The translations under genes were made by a program, and so were the position numbers. The notes under the pieces were generated by a model. The model worked only from the letters and a program-made list of their open reading frames with translations. It did no database searches and was not told the DNA's origin. From contig JADQAV010000027.1 in assembly GCA_019775845.1 (NCBI GenBank), positions 124,001 to 188,000 on the forward strand: a stretch of 64,000 bases of DNA. Reading direction: 5' to 3'. How positions within the stretch are numbered: position 1 is the first letter of the stretch; each line of letters opens with the position of its first letter. Below are positions 32,540 through 43,922 of this stretch, one piece after another. The DNA comes from Myrmaecium sp. VS I D KN 1 (Eukaryota > Ascomycota > Dothideomycetes > Valsariales > Valsariaceae).

Positions 32540-34460
32540 TCATTCCTCAACCTCATTCCAATTCTCCAACTCCCGCTCCTCATACTGCCTCATCGTCTCG
32601 GGATCAAAGATGCTCTCCGACGGCAAGCTCGCCTTGCCATAATCCACCACCGGTCCAATCTTCGAATTCCACTGCTCGCGGCGCTCCATCAGGAGACGAA
32701 TGCCCTCGCCCACGCCGATGCGGGCGGTGGCCGTCGACCCAGCCACAGGATGGGACCCCCCGCCCGCGCCGCCAGGCCGCTTGTTCTGCTTCTTCCCCTT
32801 GCCGATGTTGCGGTTGCGCTTGAGGTACGCGGCGTTGAGCTGGTTGTCCAGGTCGTCGGCGATGTTGTTGTACTCCTGCTGCGCCATGCGGATCTCCGTC
32901 AGCTCGAGCAGACGCGCCTTTCGCGCCCCGTTCTGGACCACCACCCGCTTCAGCTCGTCTTGCAGGAAGCGCAGCCGCTCGGCTACTTCGTCGTCGTAGT
33001 GCGCGTCGTATTGCGGCGCGTCGGCTTCGCTGAGGAAGGCGATGTGTCGGAGCTCCGCGAGCACGCGCTCGTCCAGGGCGTGGTAGTCTGGTTTCGGGGT
33101 TGGTAGCGTAGCGGCTCCTCTCCAGGCGCTGCTGGTTGACTCGGGCATGTGCGATGCGGGGGGCATTGGTTGGTTGCTGTCGTTTACACCGTTGTCCGCA
33201 TCCATATCTACGTCTCCGTTGTTCATAGATCCATTGACCTCGCCGTTGGTCATGGCCGCATCAGCGGCGGGGGCGCGATGCTCCACGCGCATGGCAGCGA
33301 GAAGACGGGCAACCACCGGGCCGGTTGACACCTCTTCCGTCTCGGCCACCTCGTCAGTCATCATGTCTACGCTGCCGCGCGGTTCGTTCGGAGGCAGACG
33401 GTCGTTGTTGCTATCGATAGCCATTGCGCCATCCTCTTCAGCCCAGATCTCCTTGTAATGTCGCGGGCCACGCCGTGGAAGTAGAAAAGGCGTGACACGA
33501 TCGCCCCGTTCTCTCAAGAATGCCATGTCCTCCTCTGTCAACGGTCGGATATATGGCTCAACATAGTTCGCAAAGACGCTTGCGCTAACTTGCGACGGTG
33601 GCTTAGCATTGCTGAAATCTTTGTCTGGGGGTGTCCCGCAGGTCAGGTCGTGCAGGTCGCTTTCCGGATATGAGGCCACACAATATATCTCTTTCTTTTC
33701 CTCCTCGGTCATACCAGGGGTAACTTCGCGAATGTGATAGATGGTAGGGTCATCAAATGTAGAGGGGTCCGGGCCGAACTGTTCGAAATGTGGTATGGCC
33801 GGTTCAGGAGATGGCTGGTGGGACGCTTCGGAGCTACCAGGAGAAGCGGCATTCTCTGGACGAGCAGCGTCGCCTGCAGGCGGCGCTTGGGATACAGGCG
33901 AAGAGAACGGCGATGATTCTCCTACATCAGATAAAGGTTAGGTATCGTCGATGGCTGTGGTATGAGGACTGCTCACTCTTGTGGACATTGACCCCGTCCT
34001 GCCTGGCGATTCCGTGCGCACCTACCGGCGGCGGCCTTTCTTCGTCCGGGTCCCTCTTTTTCACCTTCTTAAGCTTGTGAGTGTCGCGTCCGAACCTGTC
34101 CTTCTCCCTTTCCTGCTCAATGCGTTCCTTCCTGCGACGCGACAGCTCGCGTATGAGCCGGTCGCAAACCTCTCCCCGGGTGCGGACATGTGGCAGAAAC
34201 TTGTCCTTGACCACTGTTTGCATATCGTTCAGGTCCTTTGCGATCGGTATTGAGGGCGGGCTGCCGCCATTGTCCAGTATGCTCTCGAGCGTCACATCGA
34301 CAGTCGCCATGAGGCCGGTGATGGAAGAGTGCAAGTACGCGGCGGAGGATGATGGCTCTATACTCGTTGTGCCGGTGGAGACGGGCGTGGTATTGCGGCT
34401 TCGTGAACGGCGCTCCCGGCCGGGATTTTTGCCCTTTCCTTTGTTCCCTACGGGAGGCAT
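32540..34460 (-). CDS. NGG1: SAGA/ADA histone acetyltransferase subunit Ada3 (Ngg1)
   Basis: Exons 34460-33977 and 33921-32540 encode 621 residues. The 55-bp intron (GTGAGC, branch ACCTAACC, GATGTAG) preserves frame. The N-terminal block LNDMQTVVKDKFLPHVRTRG with RLIRELSRRRKERI is typical of fungal Ngg1/Ada3. The middle is acidic and Asn/Asp/Met-rich. The C-terminal Ada3 domain contains LSEADAPQYDAHYDDEVAER and RFLQDELKRVVVQNGARKAR, then YNNIADDLDNQLNAAYLKR. Ada3 bridges Ada2-Gcn5 to the SAGA and ADA complexes and supports H3 acetylation in the nucleus. It is divergent from the RING gene at 35436, 975 bp away. Confidence 0.9.
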
Positions 34461-35435
34461 GACGGACGATATGCAGCGTGGGCGCAGTACTCCGTACCTT
34501 GTGTAATGAGTCTCGGGGGAGTGGGGACGGAGACGGGGACTGGGACGCGACCGTGGGTGGACGGTAGGTGTGGAGGTGCAGGTGATGACTATTAGGTGGC
34601 TGTATCCGTAGTAGGTATAATATCTAACGTCAAGCTACCTACCGTTATTGTGGGTTCCGATCGGCTAGTAGCTGACTGGCTCCGACATGGGCATCACGTT
34701 TTATTTGAGTTATCGACCTGATATGCTTAAGTAAGTATCTTAACTGAAGTACCTACAGTGTATTGGCGCAGCCGGTGGTTAGCGTTGCATAATGCACGCC
34801 TTGTTGCAGGGGAAAACAGCCTCGGGACGGTCTTTCATTCGTGTAAACCAGGATCTCAAGCCACATGCATGGCGTAAGCTAACCACCGGCGATGGAAATA
34901 GGTACACTGTGGTACTACAAGGGCCGGGGTGCACGAGCGTGCCTCATCGCAAAGCAAGGGATGTCCAGAAACTGTCAGAATTCGGGTCTGCGCGTACGAC
35001 ACATTCGCCTCTGAATACGGGTATTATCTTGTTCTGATTACCTTACTACATCCAATACGAGGGCCTACCTAGGAGATTTGAAGAATTGTTTATAAGTACT
35101 AGTAGTTCACTCCACAGATACCTCGGTTGGAGTACGGATACGATGTGTCTGTGCTTGACGGTGGCAGGCGAGTGGCAGGCGTGAGTGGCAGGTGAGTGGC
35201 AGGGCTGAAAGTCCCACTAGCCTCTCGCTCCCTTAACAAGCGCCCGCGGAAAGCCTCGCCGCTCGCCTCGCCCCTCTACCCCAACTCCACCACGACCGTC
35301 TATCATCACCGCATCCTCGATCGCTTTCTTCTCCACGTTTCTCAGTCACTTCAGACTCCGATCCTACCAACTCGTTACTGGAGCGCGATCTCCACGCTTT
35401 TTGAGAGATGAGCTCGGCGTTCTGACGTCTGCACC
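34461..35435. promoter_or_regulatory. Divergent intergenic region, NGG1 / RING E3
   Basis: 975 bp between divergent starts. It is rich in short TACCTA/AAGTACT words and carries an imperfect GTGGCAGG(C/T)GAGTGGCAG repeat at about 35160-35205. The frame at 34792-35037 is open for ~80 codons but looks random. No other gene is supported. Confidence 0.5.
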
Positions 35436-37253
35436 ATGAGTACGTCATGATAATACCTTACCATCCTCCCCAATCCGTCCCGGTCCGGAACGTGCGGCTC
35501 ACCTTACGCAGGCGCCCAGCAGGTCAAAGTGTTCGCGATTGAATACCCGGAGCCGGATTCAGAGGGCAAGATCCCTAGCAATAGCGCGGAGGAGCTGTCG
35601 GTGCGTTCTGGATACAAGGCTTGCTCCGTCACATGCCGGATGCTGACCGCTCTGCGTTGTACTAGGCCAACGTCTCCTATCGATTCTCGCTCAGCGACAA
35701 CATCCGAACTCTCACTACCAATAACGCTTTAACCGGGACTGGCGCCTCAGGTCCTCTGTACGTCCCCGACCTCACCAGCGACAGCTGCAAAACTGCCGAA
35801 AGTAAGGTCATACCGGCAAATGCCACGAGAATTAGTGACATCGAGGGCGATTGGAGCTATGTAGGGCTGGTACCCTGGCTGTCTCCAGAATGCGTGTTGG
35901 AATATCTCAGCGCGGCCCAGGCTGCGGACACCCTCGCATTGCTGGTATACTTGAACAATAATGAAACCGACACCCCGCCAACAGTCAATCAGCCTGACTG
36001 GAGCCTAGGAGATGGTGGGAGATGGAAGAGCGAAACCGACTATCCTGTATACGCCATTCCAGGCAAGTACGGGGCCGATTTGATGACGCAGCTGTCACTG
36101 TACTCCGGAAATATTACCGAAGTACCTTACGGGGATGAGATCGCGAGCCATTATTCACCTAACGCATCCGTCAAACTATGCGCATCTATCGACACAGGTA
36201 AGCAAGGGATTGCATACATTAACCCATCTGCGAAACCGGTCCATCCCGGACGATGTAGATCGAGCCGCTGATCTGTCGACAGGAACAAGCAGTACTCTCC
36301 CAAGCCTATGGGTTTTCCTTGTCATCGTCCTCGGCGTCCTCCTAGCGGTTATTGCGCTTACTTCGCTTCTGATACATCTGGTCCAGCGCAGGCGGCGCCA
36401 GCAACTCCGGGAGCGCATTGCCAACGGAGATGTGCCTTTGAGGACTATCGGACTACACAAGCTCACGGTTCCGCAAGACATACTGAACAAAATTCCGATC
36501 ATTACCTATCAGGAAGTCTCGGAGTCAGAAGCAGACAGACCTGCTGATGCGCCGCACGATTTCTCGCAGCCGACCTGCGCCATCTGCCTCGATGATTTTG
36601 TAGCAGGCGAAACGCAAGTGCGTCAGCTACCATGTCGGCACATCTTCCACCCTACCTGCGTCGACCCCTACCTGTTGGGGACTTCTGCTTTTTGCCCGAC
36701 GTGCAAGCAAAGCACCTTACCGAAGGGCTACTGTCCCGCCGTGATCACGAACTCGATGGTGCGGCGCGAGCGCACGGCTCGTTTCATCGCGGAGAGAAGG
36801 GCCGCGGGCGAACTGGGCCATGGCAACCCCACACTGGACGAATGGAGGCGAGACGGGCTAATGTACCGCTTCGCGATCTGGGTCGCTCGTCCTCCCCAGC
36901 GGCGTCGGCCCAACCGCCCAACGCCTAGCCACGCAACCGACATCGAAATGACCGCGGATGCCCCGCCGCCACCAGCCACCGCTCCTCCAACTGCTGTCAC
37001 CGAAGTCTCCGCCGTGACTGGTCCGACGGCCGGCTCCAGCGATCCCGCCTGTCCGCCTGCCGGCGCCCGCCACCGTGACCCCGCTTGGATACAGCATCGG
37101 CTGAGGAACGTCTTCAAACGGAGTCATGGCGGTCAGGATCACGGTGCGACGTCAGACGGCTCGGACCAGGACCCGGCGGCTTTGGCGGAGGAGGAGGAAC
37201 GCGCACGTCCGCGGTGGAAAAAGATCATTCGAGCTGTCTGGCCGTGGCCGTGA
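35436..37253 (+). CDS. PA-TM-RING-like membrane E3 ubiquitin ligase
   Basis: Exons 35436-35439, 35512-35600, 35666-36197 and 36283-37253 encode 531 residues. Residues ~30-207 form an extracytosolic-looking domain with several N-glycosylation sequons (NVS, NAT, NIT, NAS) and a protease-associated-like core (LVPWLSPECVLEYLSAAQAA, YPVYAIPGKYGADLM). A transmembrane helix follows at about 214-238 (LWVFLVIVLGVLLAVIALTS). A RING-H2 finger lies at about 306-349 (CAICLDDF, LPCRHIFHPTCVDPYL, FCPTCK). A Pro/Thr-rich tail ends the protein. The layout matches PA-TM-RING ligases of endosome, vacuole or Golgi membranes. The first exon is only ATGA, and no signal peptide is visible, which is odd for a glycosylated luminal domain. 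An unseen upstream exon is possible. Confidence 0.8.
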
Positions 37254-38161
37254 GATGGACGTTTTCTTGAACAGCCGCTTCGGGCTGCTCCGTTTGACTT
37301 CTTGGTTCTTCTTCACTTTCCTTACCTACTTCCCCGTTCGAGACACGAGGACTTCTAGCTCAGAGCACTGGCGTTCTTCTTTGACTTTACATGCAATACC
37401 TCGTTTTGGAAAGGAAAGGATAGGCAGGACAGGATAGGCACGGTCTCTTTTTTCTCTTCCTCCTCTTTTTCCTTCTTCTTGTGCTTTAGCTTTGGAATAG
37501 CGCGGCGTTCTCCTTTACCTTATTTCCCACCCGGTCGCTGGCTTTGGATGGATGGATGGAGTCTGGCGATTGCTTTTTCTTGTCTTCTCTTTTTTGCTGG
37601 ATGATGTTGTGTACACACTCACACACTATACCACCTCCACCCGCCGACCCACTACAGGGTAATCCGGTGGGCTTTCGTCCAATACGACTTTGCTTCTTCT
37701 CTATCTCTTCCGTCCTTGCTGGCGTGCTGGTCTGCTGGCGTGCTGTTCCCATATCAGGTAGAGCGGCAGCGAGAGAGGTTATGTAGTACCCCGTACGCAA
37801 CTTAGGAGCCTCTCTTCCTCCACGAAAAGATCCCTTCCCTTTTTCCTTCCTTGTTCCTTCCACCACATCTGATACCACACATTTCCCTTCTCCCTCCTCC
37901 TCGTTGTCAATCCACTACTCGCAAGCTGAACGGAAAGGAGACTCGGTTTAGGGATCATCAGTCATGATTCGTCGATTCTCTTCTACTTCTACTTCTACTT
38001 CTGTATTGCATCTAAGTATATGCATACGCACGTAAATACTGGATGTATGCTCCGACCAAACCCGGCACGGTGTGCGATCCGAACGAAAACAAACAAGAAA
38101 CGGAGACGGAGAAAAAAGATCGTAACGCCCATGCAACAAAGCCTCCCCACCCTCCCGCCCC
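37254..38161. other. Convergent 3' intergenic region
   Basis: About 900 bp between the stops of the RING and urea transporter genes, pyrimidine-rich on the plus strand, with no supported gene. Confidence 0.6.
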
Positions 38162-40432
38162 TCATCTCTTCCCTCCACCCTTCCCCTCCTGCTCCTCCAC
38201 CACCCCCTCCACCCCCACCCCTCCAACAAACCTCGGCTCCCGTCCCCACGTCGACGCGCCGCGGCCCGTCAGATCCTTCCAGATGGCCGCCGCAGTGCGC
38301 GCGATTGTGCGCCGACCCTCGAAGACAGGGTACACGCCGACGCAGGCGGCGCTGAGAAACAGCCAGAGGATGCCGACGACGACCCAGCCGGTGTAGAAAG
38401 GTTTGGAGAAGCGATAGCCGGTGCCGTAGAGCGGCATGGGCCAGAGGACGAGGAAGATGAGGGTCAGGGTGCAGGTGGTGAGGCGGGCGAGGCGGGAGGC
38501 GCGGGTGAGGTGGTGGGATTCTTTTTCTTCTTCCTCGGAGGAGGCCTCGGCCTCGGTGGTGGTGGGAGGGCTGGAGCCTGGGATGAGCTCGAGGTCGATG
38601 TGCGCGGCGGCGGCGAGGTCGCGGTCGTCGGCTTTGCGGATCTGCCGCATGGAGCGCCAGTCGTAGCGTTGGGGGCGGCCGAGGAGGTAGGTGAGGAGGG
38701 GCACGAAGAGGCAGGGGGAGAGGAGGGCGGTGAGGTTGCCGGCGAGCATGGGGGTGTTGGCGCCGGTGGTGGCGACGGAGAGGGGGGCGCCGCCGCCGCC
38801 ACTTTCGTGCTTCGCGGTGACGAGCCAGGCGATCAGGGAGCAGGCGAGGCCGAGGATGGGCGAGAAGGTGGCCGCCGCCCAGGACTGGTCGCGCCAGAGG
38901 AGGGTGAGGGTGGCGGGCAGGACGGCGCTGCAGATGATGACGCCCATGAGGAGGTAGAGGTAGCCCATGCTGATGCCGATGTAGTGCAGCCCCGCCGCGA
39001 AGCTGGCCATCGCGACGGCGAAGCCGACCACGCACGCGTGCGAGGTGTAGATGAGCTGCCGGCCCGTCGCCGCCGGGTTGACGTACGTCTGGTAGAGGTC
39101 GTACGTGAAGATGGAGGAGACGGCGATCAGCTCGGCCGACATGGCGGAGGTGACGGCCATGAAGACGAGCAGCAGCGTCGCGGCCGCGCCGCCGGAGCCC
39201 ATCAGCGCGACGGCCGCGTTGGGCAGGACGAGGCCGGCGGAGACGTCGGCGGAGGCCATGCGGGCCGGGAACGTCGGGAAGACCGGGTTGTTCTCGAGCG
39301 CGAGGGCGGTGAGGCCCATGGTCGTGGCCGCGAGCCACGGGATGGCGAACCAGCTGAGGCCGCCCATGATGTAGCCCGGCAGCGCGTGGACGGGGCTGGC
39401 GGCGATGGCCTTGTTGTAGTAGCCGTTGTCGCAGAAGATGGTGCCGAAGTTGCCGGCCAGGTTGATGACGAAGAAGATGCCGCCCTCCTTGGACCGCATC
39501 GTCAGGTAGCTGCCGTCCTTGTTCCCCGCGACCGGGTGCCGCTGCGCCGCTTCGACGAGGAGATCGTACACCTTGCCCGGGCTGCCGAGGAGGTCGCTGG
39601 TCGCAAAGGCCTTGAAGGCGAACATCAAGAGGATGACGAGGATGACGACGGTGTGAGCGTAGTCGGTCAAGAAGGTGGCCTTGATCCCGCCGAACATGGT
39701 GTACAGCACGACGCCAACGGGGAGGAGATAGCAGGCCGCCACCGTCGGCATGCCGGTCAGACTCGTTACGACGGCCGCACCGCCGGTGAGCAGCATGGCC
39801 GTGACGAGGATGTTCGTCATGAGGCCGAACACCATGAACACGCCGTGCGTGACCGGGCCGTATCGAGCACGGATGGCTTCGAGGAAGGTGTGCGCGTTGG
39901 GGGCCTTGCGCTTCAGCTCGATGGCGATCGTGGCAAAGAGGATGATCTGGACGGTCGCTCCAGAAGCATACCAGAACGGACCGGAGACGCCACTACACTC
40001 TGTATCAGCTTCCAAGGCCTCCTACTCCTGAGCCTTGCAGTGACCAGCACCAGGAAACGTACTATTGATAGGCAACACTAGACGACTGCAGCAGCGTCGC
40101 CGCCCACGTCCAAGACGAGACGACCGCGGACGCGACTAGACCAGTCTTGACGGACCGGCCGGCCGTGCTGAACATTTCCGACGTCTGCAATTCATAATTG
40201 TATCTGATCGCAAAGTCAGCTTTGCCTCGCTGGAGTTGCTTCTCGACCGTACCTCTTCAGAACAAATGTCGTCAAGATCATAAAGAACCTGTTTAATCGA
40301 CGGTATTAGCACCATCCCGCATTGGAATTGCTAGATACGGCCAACTCACGCAAAAGCAAATCCCAACCCGATCACCACGCCATAGCCCACAGCCTGGCTG
40401 AGCGGCGGAGCCGAAGAAGAAGCGGTGGTCAT
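38162..40432 (-). CDS. DUR3: Urea active transporter (SSS family, Dur3)
   Basis: Exons 40432-40350, 40288-40253, 40203-40063 and 39992-38162 encode 696 residues, the normal Dur3 length. The start reads [19 protein letters not shown]. It is followed by the Dur3 signature [20 protein letters not shown], then [30 protein letters not shown] and [14 protein letters not shown]. Many hydrophobic helices follow (about 14-15), including [20 protein letters not shown]. Dur3 proteins are plasma-membrane cation-coupled symporters for urea and, in yeast, polyamines. A cytosolic Glu-rich loop near residues 560-590 and a Gly/Glu-rich tail are variable regions. Clustered GATA motifs upstream suggest nitrogen control. 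The next gene upstream, on the same strand, is a nucleoside carrier. Confidence 0.93.
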
Positions 40433-41822
40433 CTATCCTATCCGCCACGTCCGTCGTCGGTGAGAGAGAGGGTGTTGGAGCGGAGGGAGACGAGAGGATC
40501 TCCGGCGGATTGATAGGACTGGATTGAATTGAATTGGATGGCTGATGGGCGAGGACGACGAGAGAGCAGACGAAAAAGTAGAAGAAAAAAGAATCCCAGG
40601 AATACTCACGCCGCAAAGAACCAAATATAAAAAAAGACAGCAGCAACATACCATAGGCACATCCTATCTATCTAGCCTAGCAATTCACCATGCCCCATCC
40701 ACCACCCCGCCATCGGCGTGTACCTCCTCTCCGCGGGCTCGCAAAAAACATCTTGCTAACAAGCATGACCAACGCCGTGAACCGCACGGGGAAGGGAGGG
40801 GGAGGGGTGAGGGGGCGGGGGGGCGAAGATAGAGAGAGAGATAGAGATAAAGATAGAGGGAAGTAGTAAAGTAACACAAAAAGGTTTCCGGGGACGATCA
40901 CTCTCATTCAATACCCCTGGAGGGTGTTCTGTAGTCGGAGGGAGGAAGTACAGTAGGTATGGTATTACCCCCCTAGGACAAGTGCCCGTCGATCGCGGCG
41001 GATACTGGAAAGCCGCCGTGGGGGGGCCCAGCAGCGGGAGGGCGGACGGGATCCCTCGTTCGGCTTGCTGGTGAGACGGGGAGGCGCACCGTCATACCCT
41101 TTACCTTAGGTACCTTATTTCATTGTATGCCTTGTCCCGGGTTACTCCGCCATGGATGGGATGAGGGGAAGAGATAAGGTACTCCAGTACTACTCCGGCG
41201 ACACTCCGAGGAGGAGCCAGGAGGGCGGGGAGTTGTCGAGTACTGTAAGCGAAACCGCTGATAAGGATCGGAACGGGGAGTCGGTCGTTCCCCGCCAAGC
41301 TTTTCCATTTCCGGGACATCCCTGGCACGGCCGGGCTCCCCGCAACCTCACATCGTCTCATCTCATCTCACTTCCGATGTCAGCAAGGGAGAGATAAGGG
41401 AGGAGAGATAAGCGACCGGTGTTCAGCGATGGAAGCTGCGGGAGAGAAAAGACGGGAGGGAGAGGACGAGGACGATGAAGGAGGATATACATACATATAC
41501 ACATATATAGACATACATATATATACATATGAAATACGTAAATACATAAAAGCCTTTCTTAACTTAAGGTGGGTATCATAGTAGAGGGGACATTTCCCAT
41601 AGATGGTATCGTGAAACAAACACAATCGTCGGAACAAAATCCCTATATAACATCTCCTACATCGTTGCCATGAAACCAAACCAATCCAATCCAATCCAAC
41701 CCAATCCAATCCAGACAATTCCTTCCCTCAGATCAGTCCCCTTCCTCCCTTCCAGCATCATCAACATCATCCTCATCCACCTCCCCAAAACCCCAGCCCA
41801 CCTTCCCTCCAAACTCACAGTG
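40433..41822. other. Intergenic region upstream of DUR3
   Basis: No gene is recognised in 1.4 kb. The proximal part holds GATA motifs (separate entry). CCAAT-like repeats lie at 41681-41713, just beyond the CNT stop, and short TATATA/CATATA runs at 41485-41535. Confidence 0.6.
40511..40856. promoter_or_regulatory. GATA-motif cluster upstream of DUR3
   Basis: HGATAR words are dense here: TGATAG at 40511-40516; AGATAG on the minus strand at 40664-40669 and 40668-40673; and AGATAG, AGATAG, AGATAA, AGATAG at 40827-40832, 40839-40844, 40845-40850 and 40851-40856. They lie 80-420 bp before the start codon. AreA/Nit2 GATA factors activate urea transporter genes in ascomycetes under nitrogen limitation. 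Part of the cluster could instead be a chance GA/TA microsatellite. Confidence 0.5.
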
Positions 41823-43922
41823 TTATGTCGACGTCGAAAAATACGTCTCCTCATTAATCACCAGCATCCCCGCAATCGACGCCGACGTAAGCGTCGACAC
41901 GATACCCGAGATCAACGCGCTCATCGCCACGCGCGACACATCGCCACTGCGGCCGGGTGAAATCTGCGACAGCACGCCAATCTGCGTGCCCAGGGAGCCG
42001 ATATTGCCGAACCCACAGCAGGCGTAGGTGGCGATGAGGCGGGAGCGGGAGGACAGCGTCGCGTACGCCGCGCCGCTGACCAGCTCGTCGAAGGCGTAGA
42101 ACTCGTTGATGATGATCTTGACGCCGATGAGGCGGCCGACGAGGAGGAGGTCGTCCCCCTCGCGGGACACGCCCAGCAGGAAGGCGATCGGGTAGCAGAC
42201 GTAGCCTAGGATGAGTTCGAGCGTGAGGTCGTACTCCCCCTGCAGGTTCAGGTACCGGCCCCACCAGGTGAGCAGGCCGTCGATCAGGTGCACCAGCGCA
42301 ATGATGCAGAGCAGCGTGGCGCAGATCATCGCCGCGATCTTGAGGCCGAGCCAGGCGCCGTTGGCGAAGGCGTGCAGCGCGTTCGCGGCCCGGTGCTCGT
42401 CGTCGTCCGGCACCACGACCCGCCCCGCCGTCAGGGTCTCCTCGGTTTCCGGGTAGCGCAGCTTGCTGATCGCGAGCGAGGCCGGGATGCTCATCACGCA
42501 GGAGGAGATCAGGGCGGAGGAGTTTAAGCCTAGGGCGATGTAGGCGACGAGGACGCTGCCGGCGATCGTGGCGAAGCCCGAGGTCATGACCTGGTGGATT
42601 TCCGCCTTGGTGAGGTGGGGGACGAACGGCTTGATCAGCATGGCGGATTCACCCTGGCCGATGAAAGGGGAGGCGGAGGCTACGACGGCTTCGGCGCCGG
42701 AGACGCGCATGCTCCAGAAGAAGAAGACGGAGAACTTGCGGATCGCCCACTGGAGGGTGCCCCAGTAGTACAGCAGCTGGACGAAGGAGACGAAGAAGAT
42801 GATGGGAGGGATGACGGACACCAGGAACCAGGTGCTGTTCGCGACGCTGTCGGAATCGGTCAGGAAAGCGAGACCGTTGTCGGCGAAGCCCAGCAGTTCT
42901 CTGGCCAGCGTGGAGATGAAGTTGAAGATGTCACTAGTGGGAGTCGTTAGCATGCAAACAGATAGCGAGGAGAGAAGTCGAGTGAGGCTCACTATCCAGC
43001 CTTCGTCCGCAAGACGAACAGGGCGATGATGAACTGCATCAGCATGCCCACGATGACGGTGTGCCACACAATCTTCGACCGGTCCCGGGAGGTGATGTAG
43101 AACCCAAAGATGAAGACGACCAGCCCAAAGCAGCTGACGGCGCGGTTCTTGCGCGTGTTGTCCGCGCTCTCCGGGCTGGCGAAGGTGCCGATGAGGATGA
43201 CGGCGACGGTGAGCAGGCCGCCGAGCGGGGTGCGCAGCCGCTCCGGGATCAGCTGGCTGAAGCGCACGCCCGTGTGCTCCCAGACGACGTGCATGGGCAC
43301 GGTGACGATGGTGATGGGCGCATAGAAGAAGAGGATGCGGAGCGAGATGGCCAGCCAGAGCAGGAACGGGATGATCCAGTTCTTGTCGTGGCGATGCAGG
43401 ACCAGACCGACGATCCACCATCTATGGCGCGATCAGTCACCTTTTTTTGTGGGCGATTGAGAGATCGGAGGACGGGCGTGCCCGTCCTCCGCACACCGGC
43501 ACAATGACTTACCCAGTGAAGACGAACTCGATGAAGCAGTGGATCCAGATGCGGTACTTGGAGTAGAAGTTCATGGCCCAGTGCGCCTTGGGGTCCAACG
43601 CCTCCTCTTCCCGCACCGGACAGCTGCCCGTGTCCGTGTCATCAACCTCCATGCCCGCGCCCTTCTCCAAGTCCTTGTCCGTGCCGCCGCCGCGACGCCG
43701 GTGGACGGCCTGGTCGTGGTCCAGCTGGGTGGGGATCAGGCTCGGATCCGCGGTCGTGCCCTTGCTGTACGCGATCTCGTCGTCCACGTGCGCAGCCGCG
43801 GCGCTGCTGTGGTGCAGGTGCGAATGGTGATGCTCGTTCGACAGGTCCAGAGCCGGATCGGGGTTGGGCAGGACACCCGACTGCTGCGAGGCGTTGTGCG
43901 CGCCGGACTCGAGAGAAGCCAT
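41823..43922 (-). CDS. Concentrative nucleoside transporter (CNT family)
   Basis: Exons 43922-43513, 43421-42993 and 42933-41823 encode 649 residues. A hydrophilic His/Asp-rich N-terminus of ~110 residues is followed by FYSKYRIWIHCFIEFVFTGW and multiple membrane helices. CNT signatures include a GQGESAMLIKPFVPHLTKAE stretch, MTSGFATIAGSVLVAYIALG, VGVKIIINEFYAF-type sequence (GVKIIINEFYAFDEL) and ATYACCGFGNIGSLGTQIG. CNT proteins are Na+- or H+-coupled importers of purine and pyrimidine nucleosides in the plasma membrane. Both introns (GTAAGT...CATAG, GTGAGC...CACTAG) keep frame. ATG at 43922 is the first ATG of the frame. Tandem location with Dur3 suggests a nitrogen-scavenging pair. Confidence 0.92.

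Noticed and set aside
34792-35037. 81-codon ORF between NGG1 and the RING gene
   Set aside because: Random composition, no domain, no flanking splice or leader signal; likely chance.
38510-40081. 523-codon plus-strand frame across DUR3
   Set aside because: Antisense shadow of the transporter gene, Glu/Gly/Arg/Val-rich with no domain.
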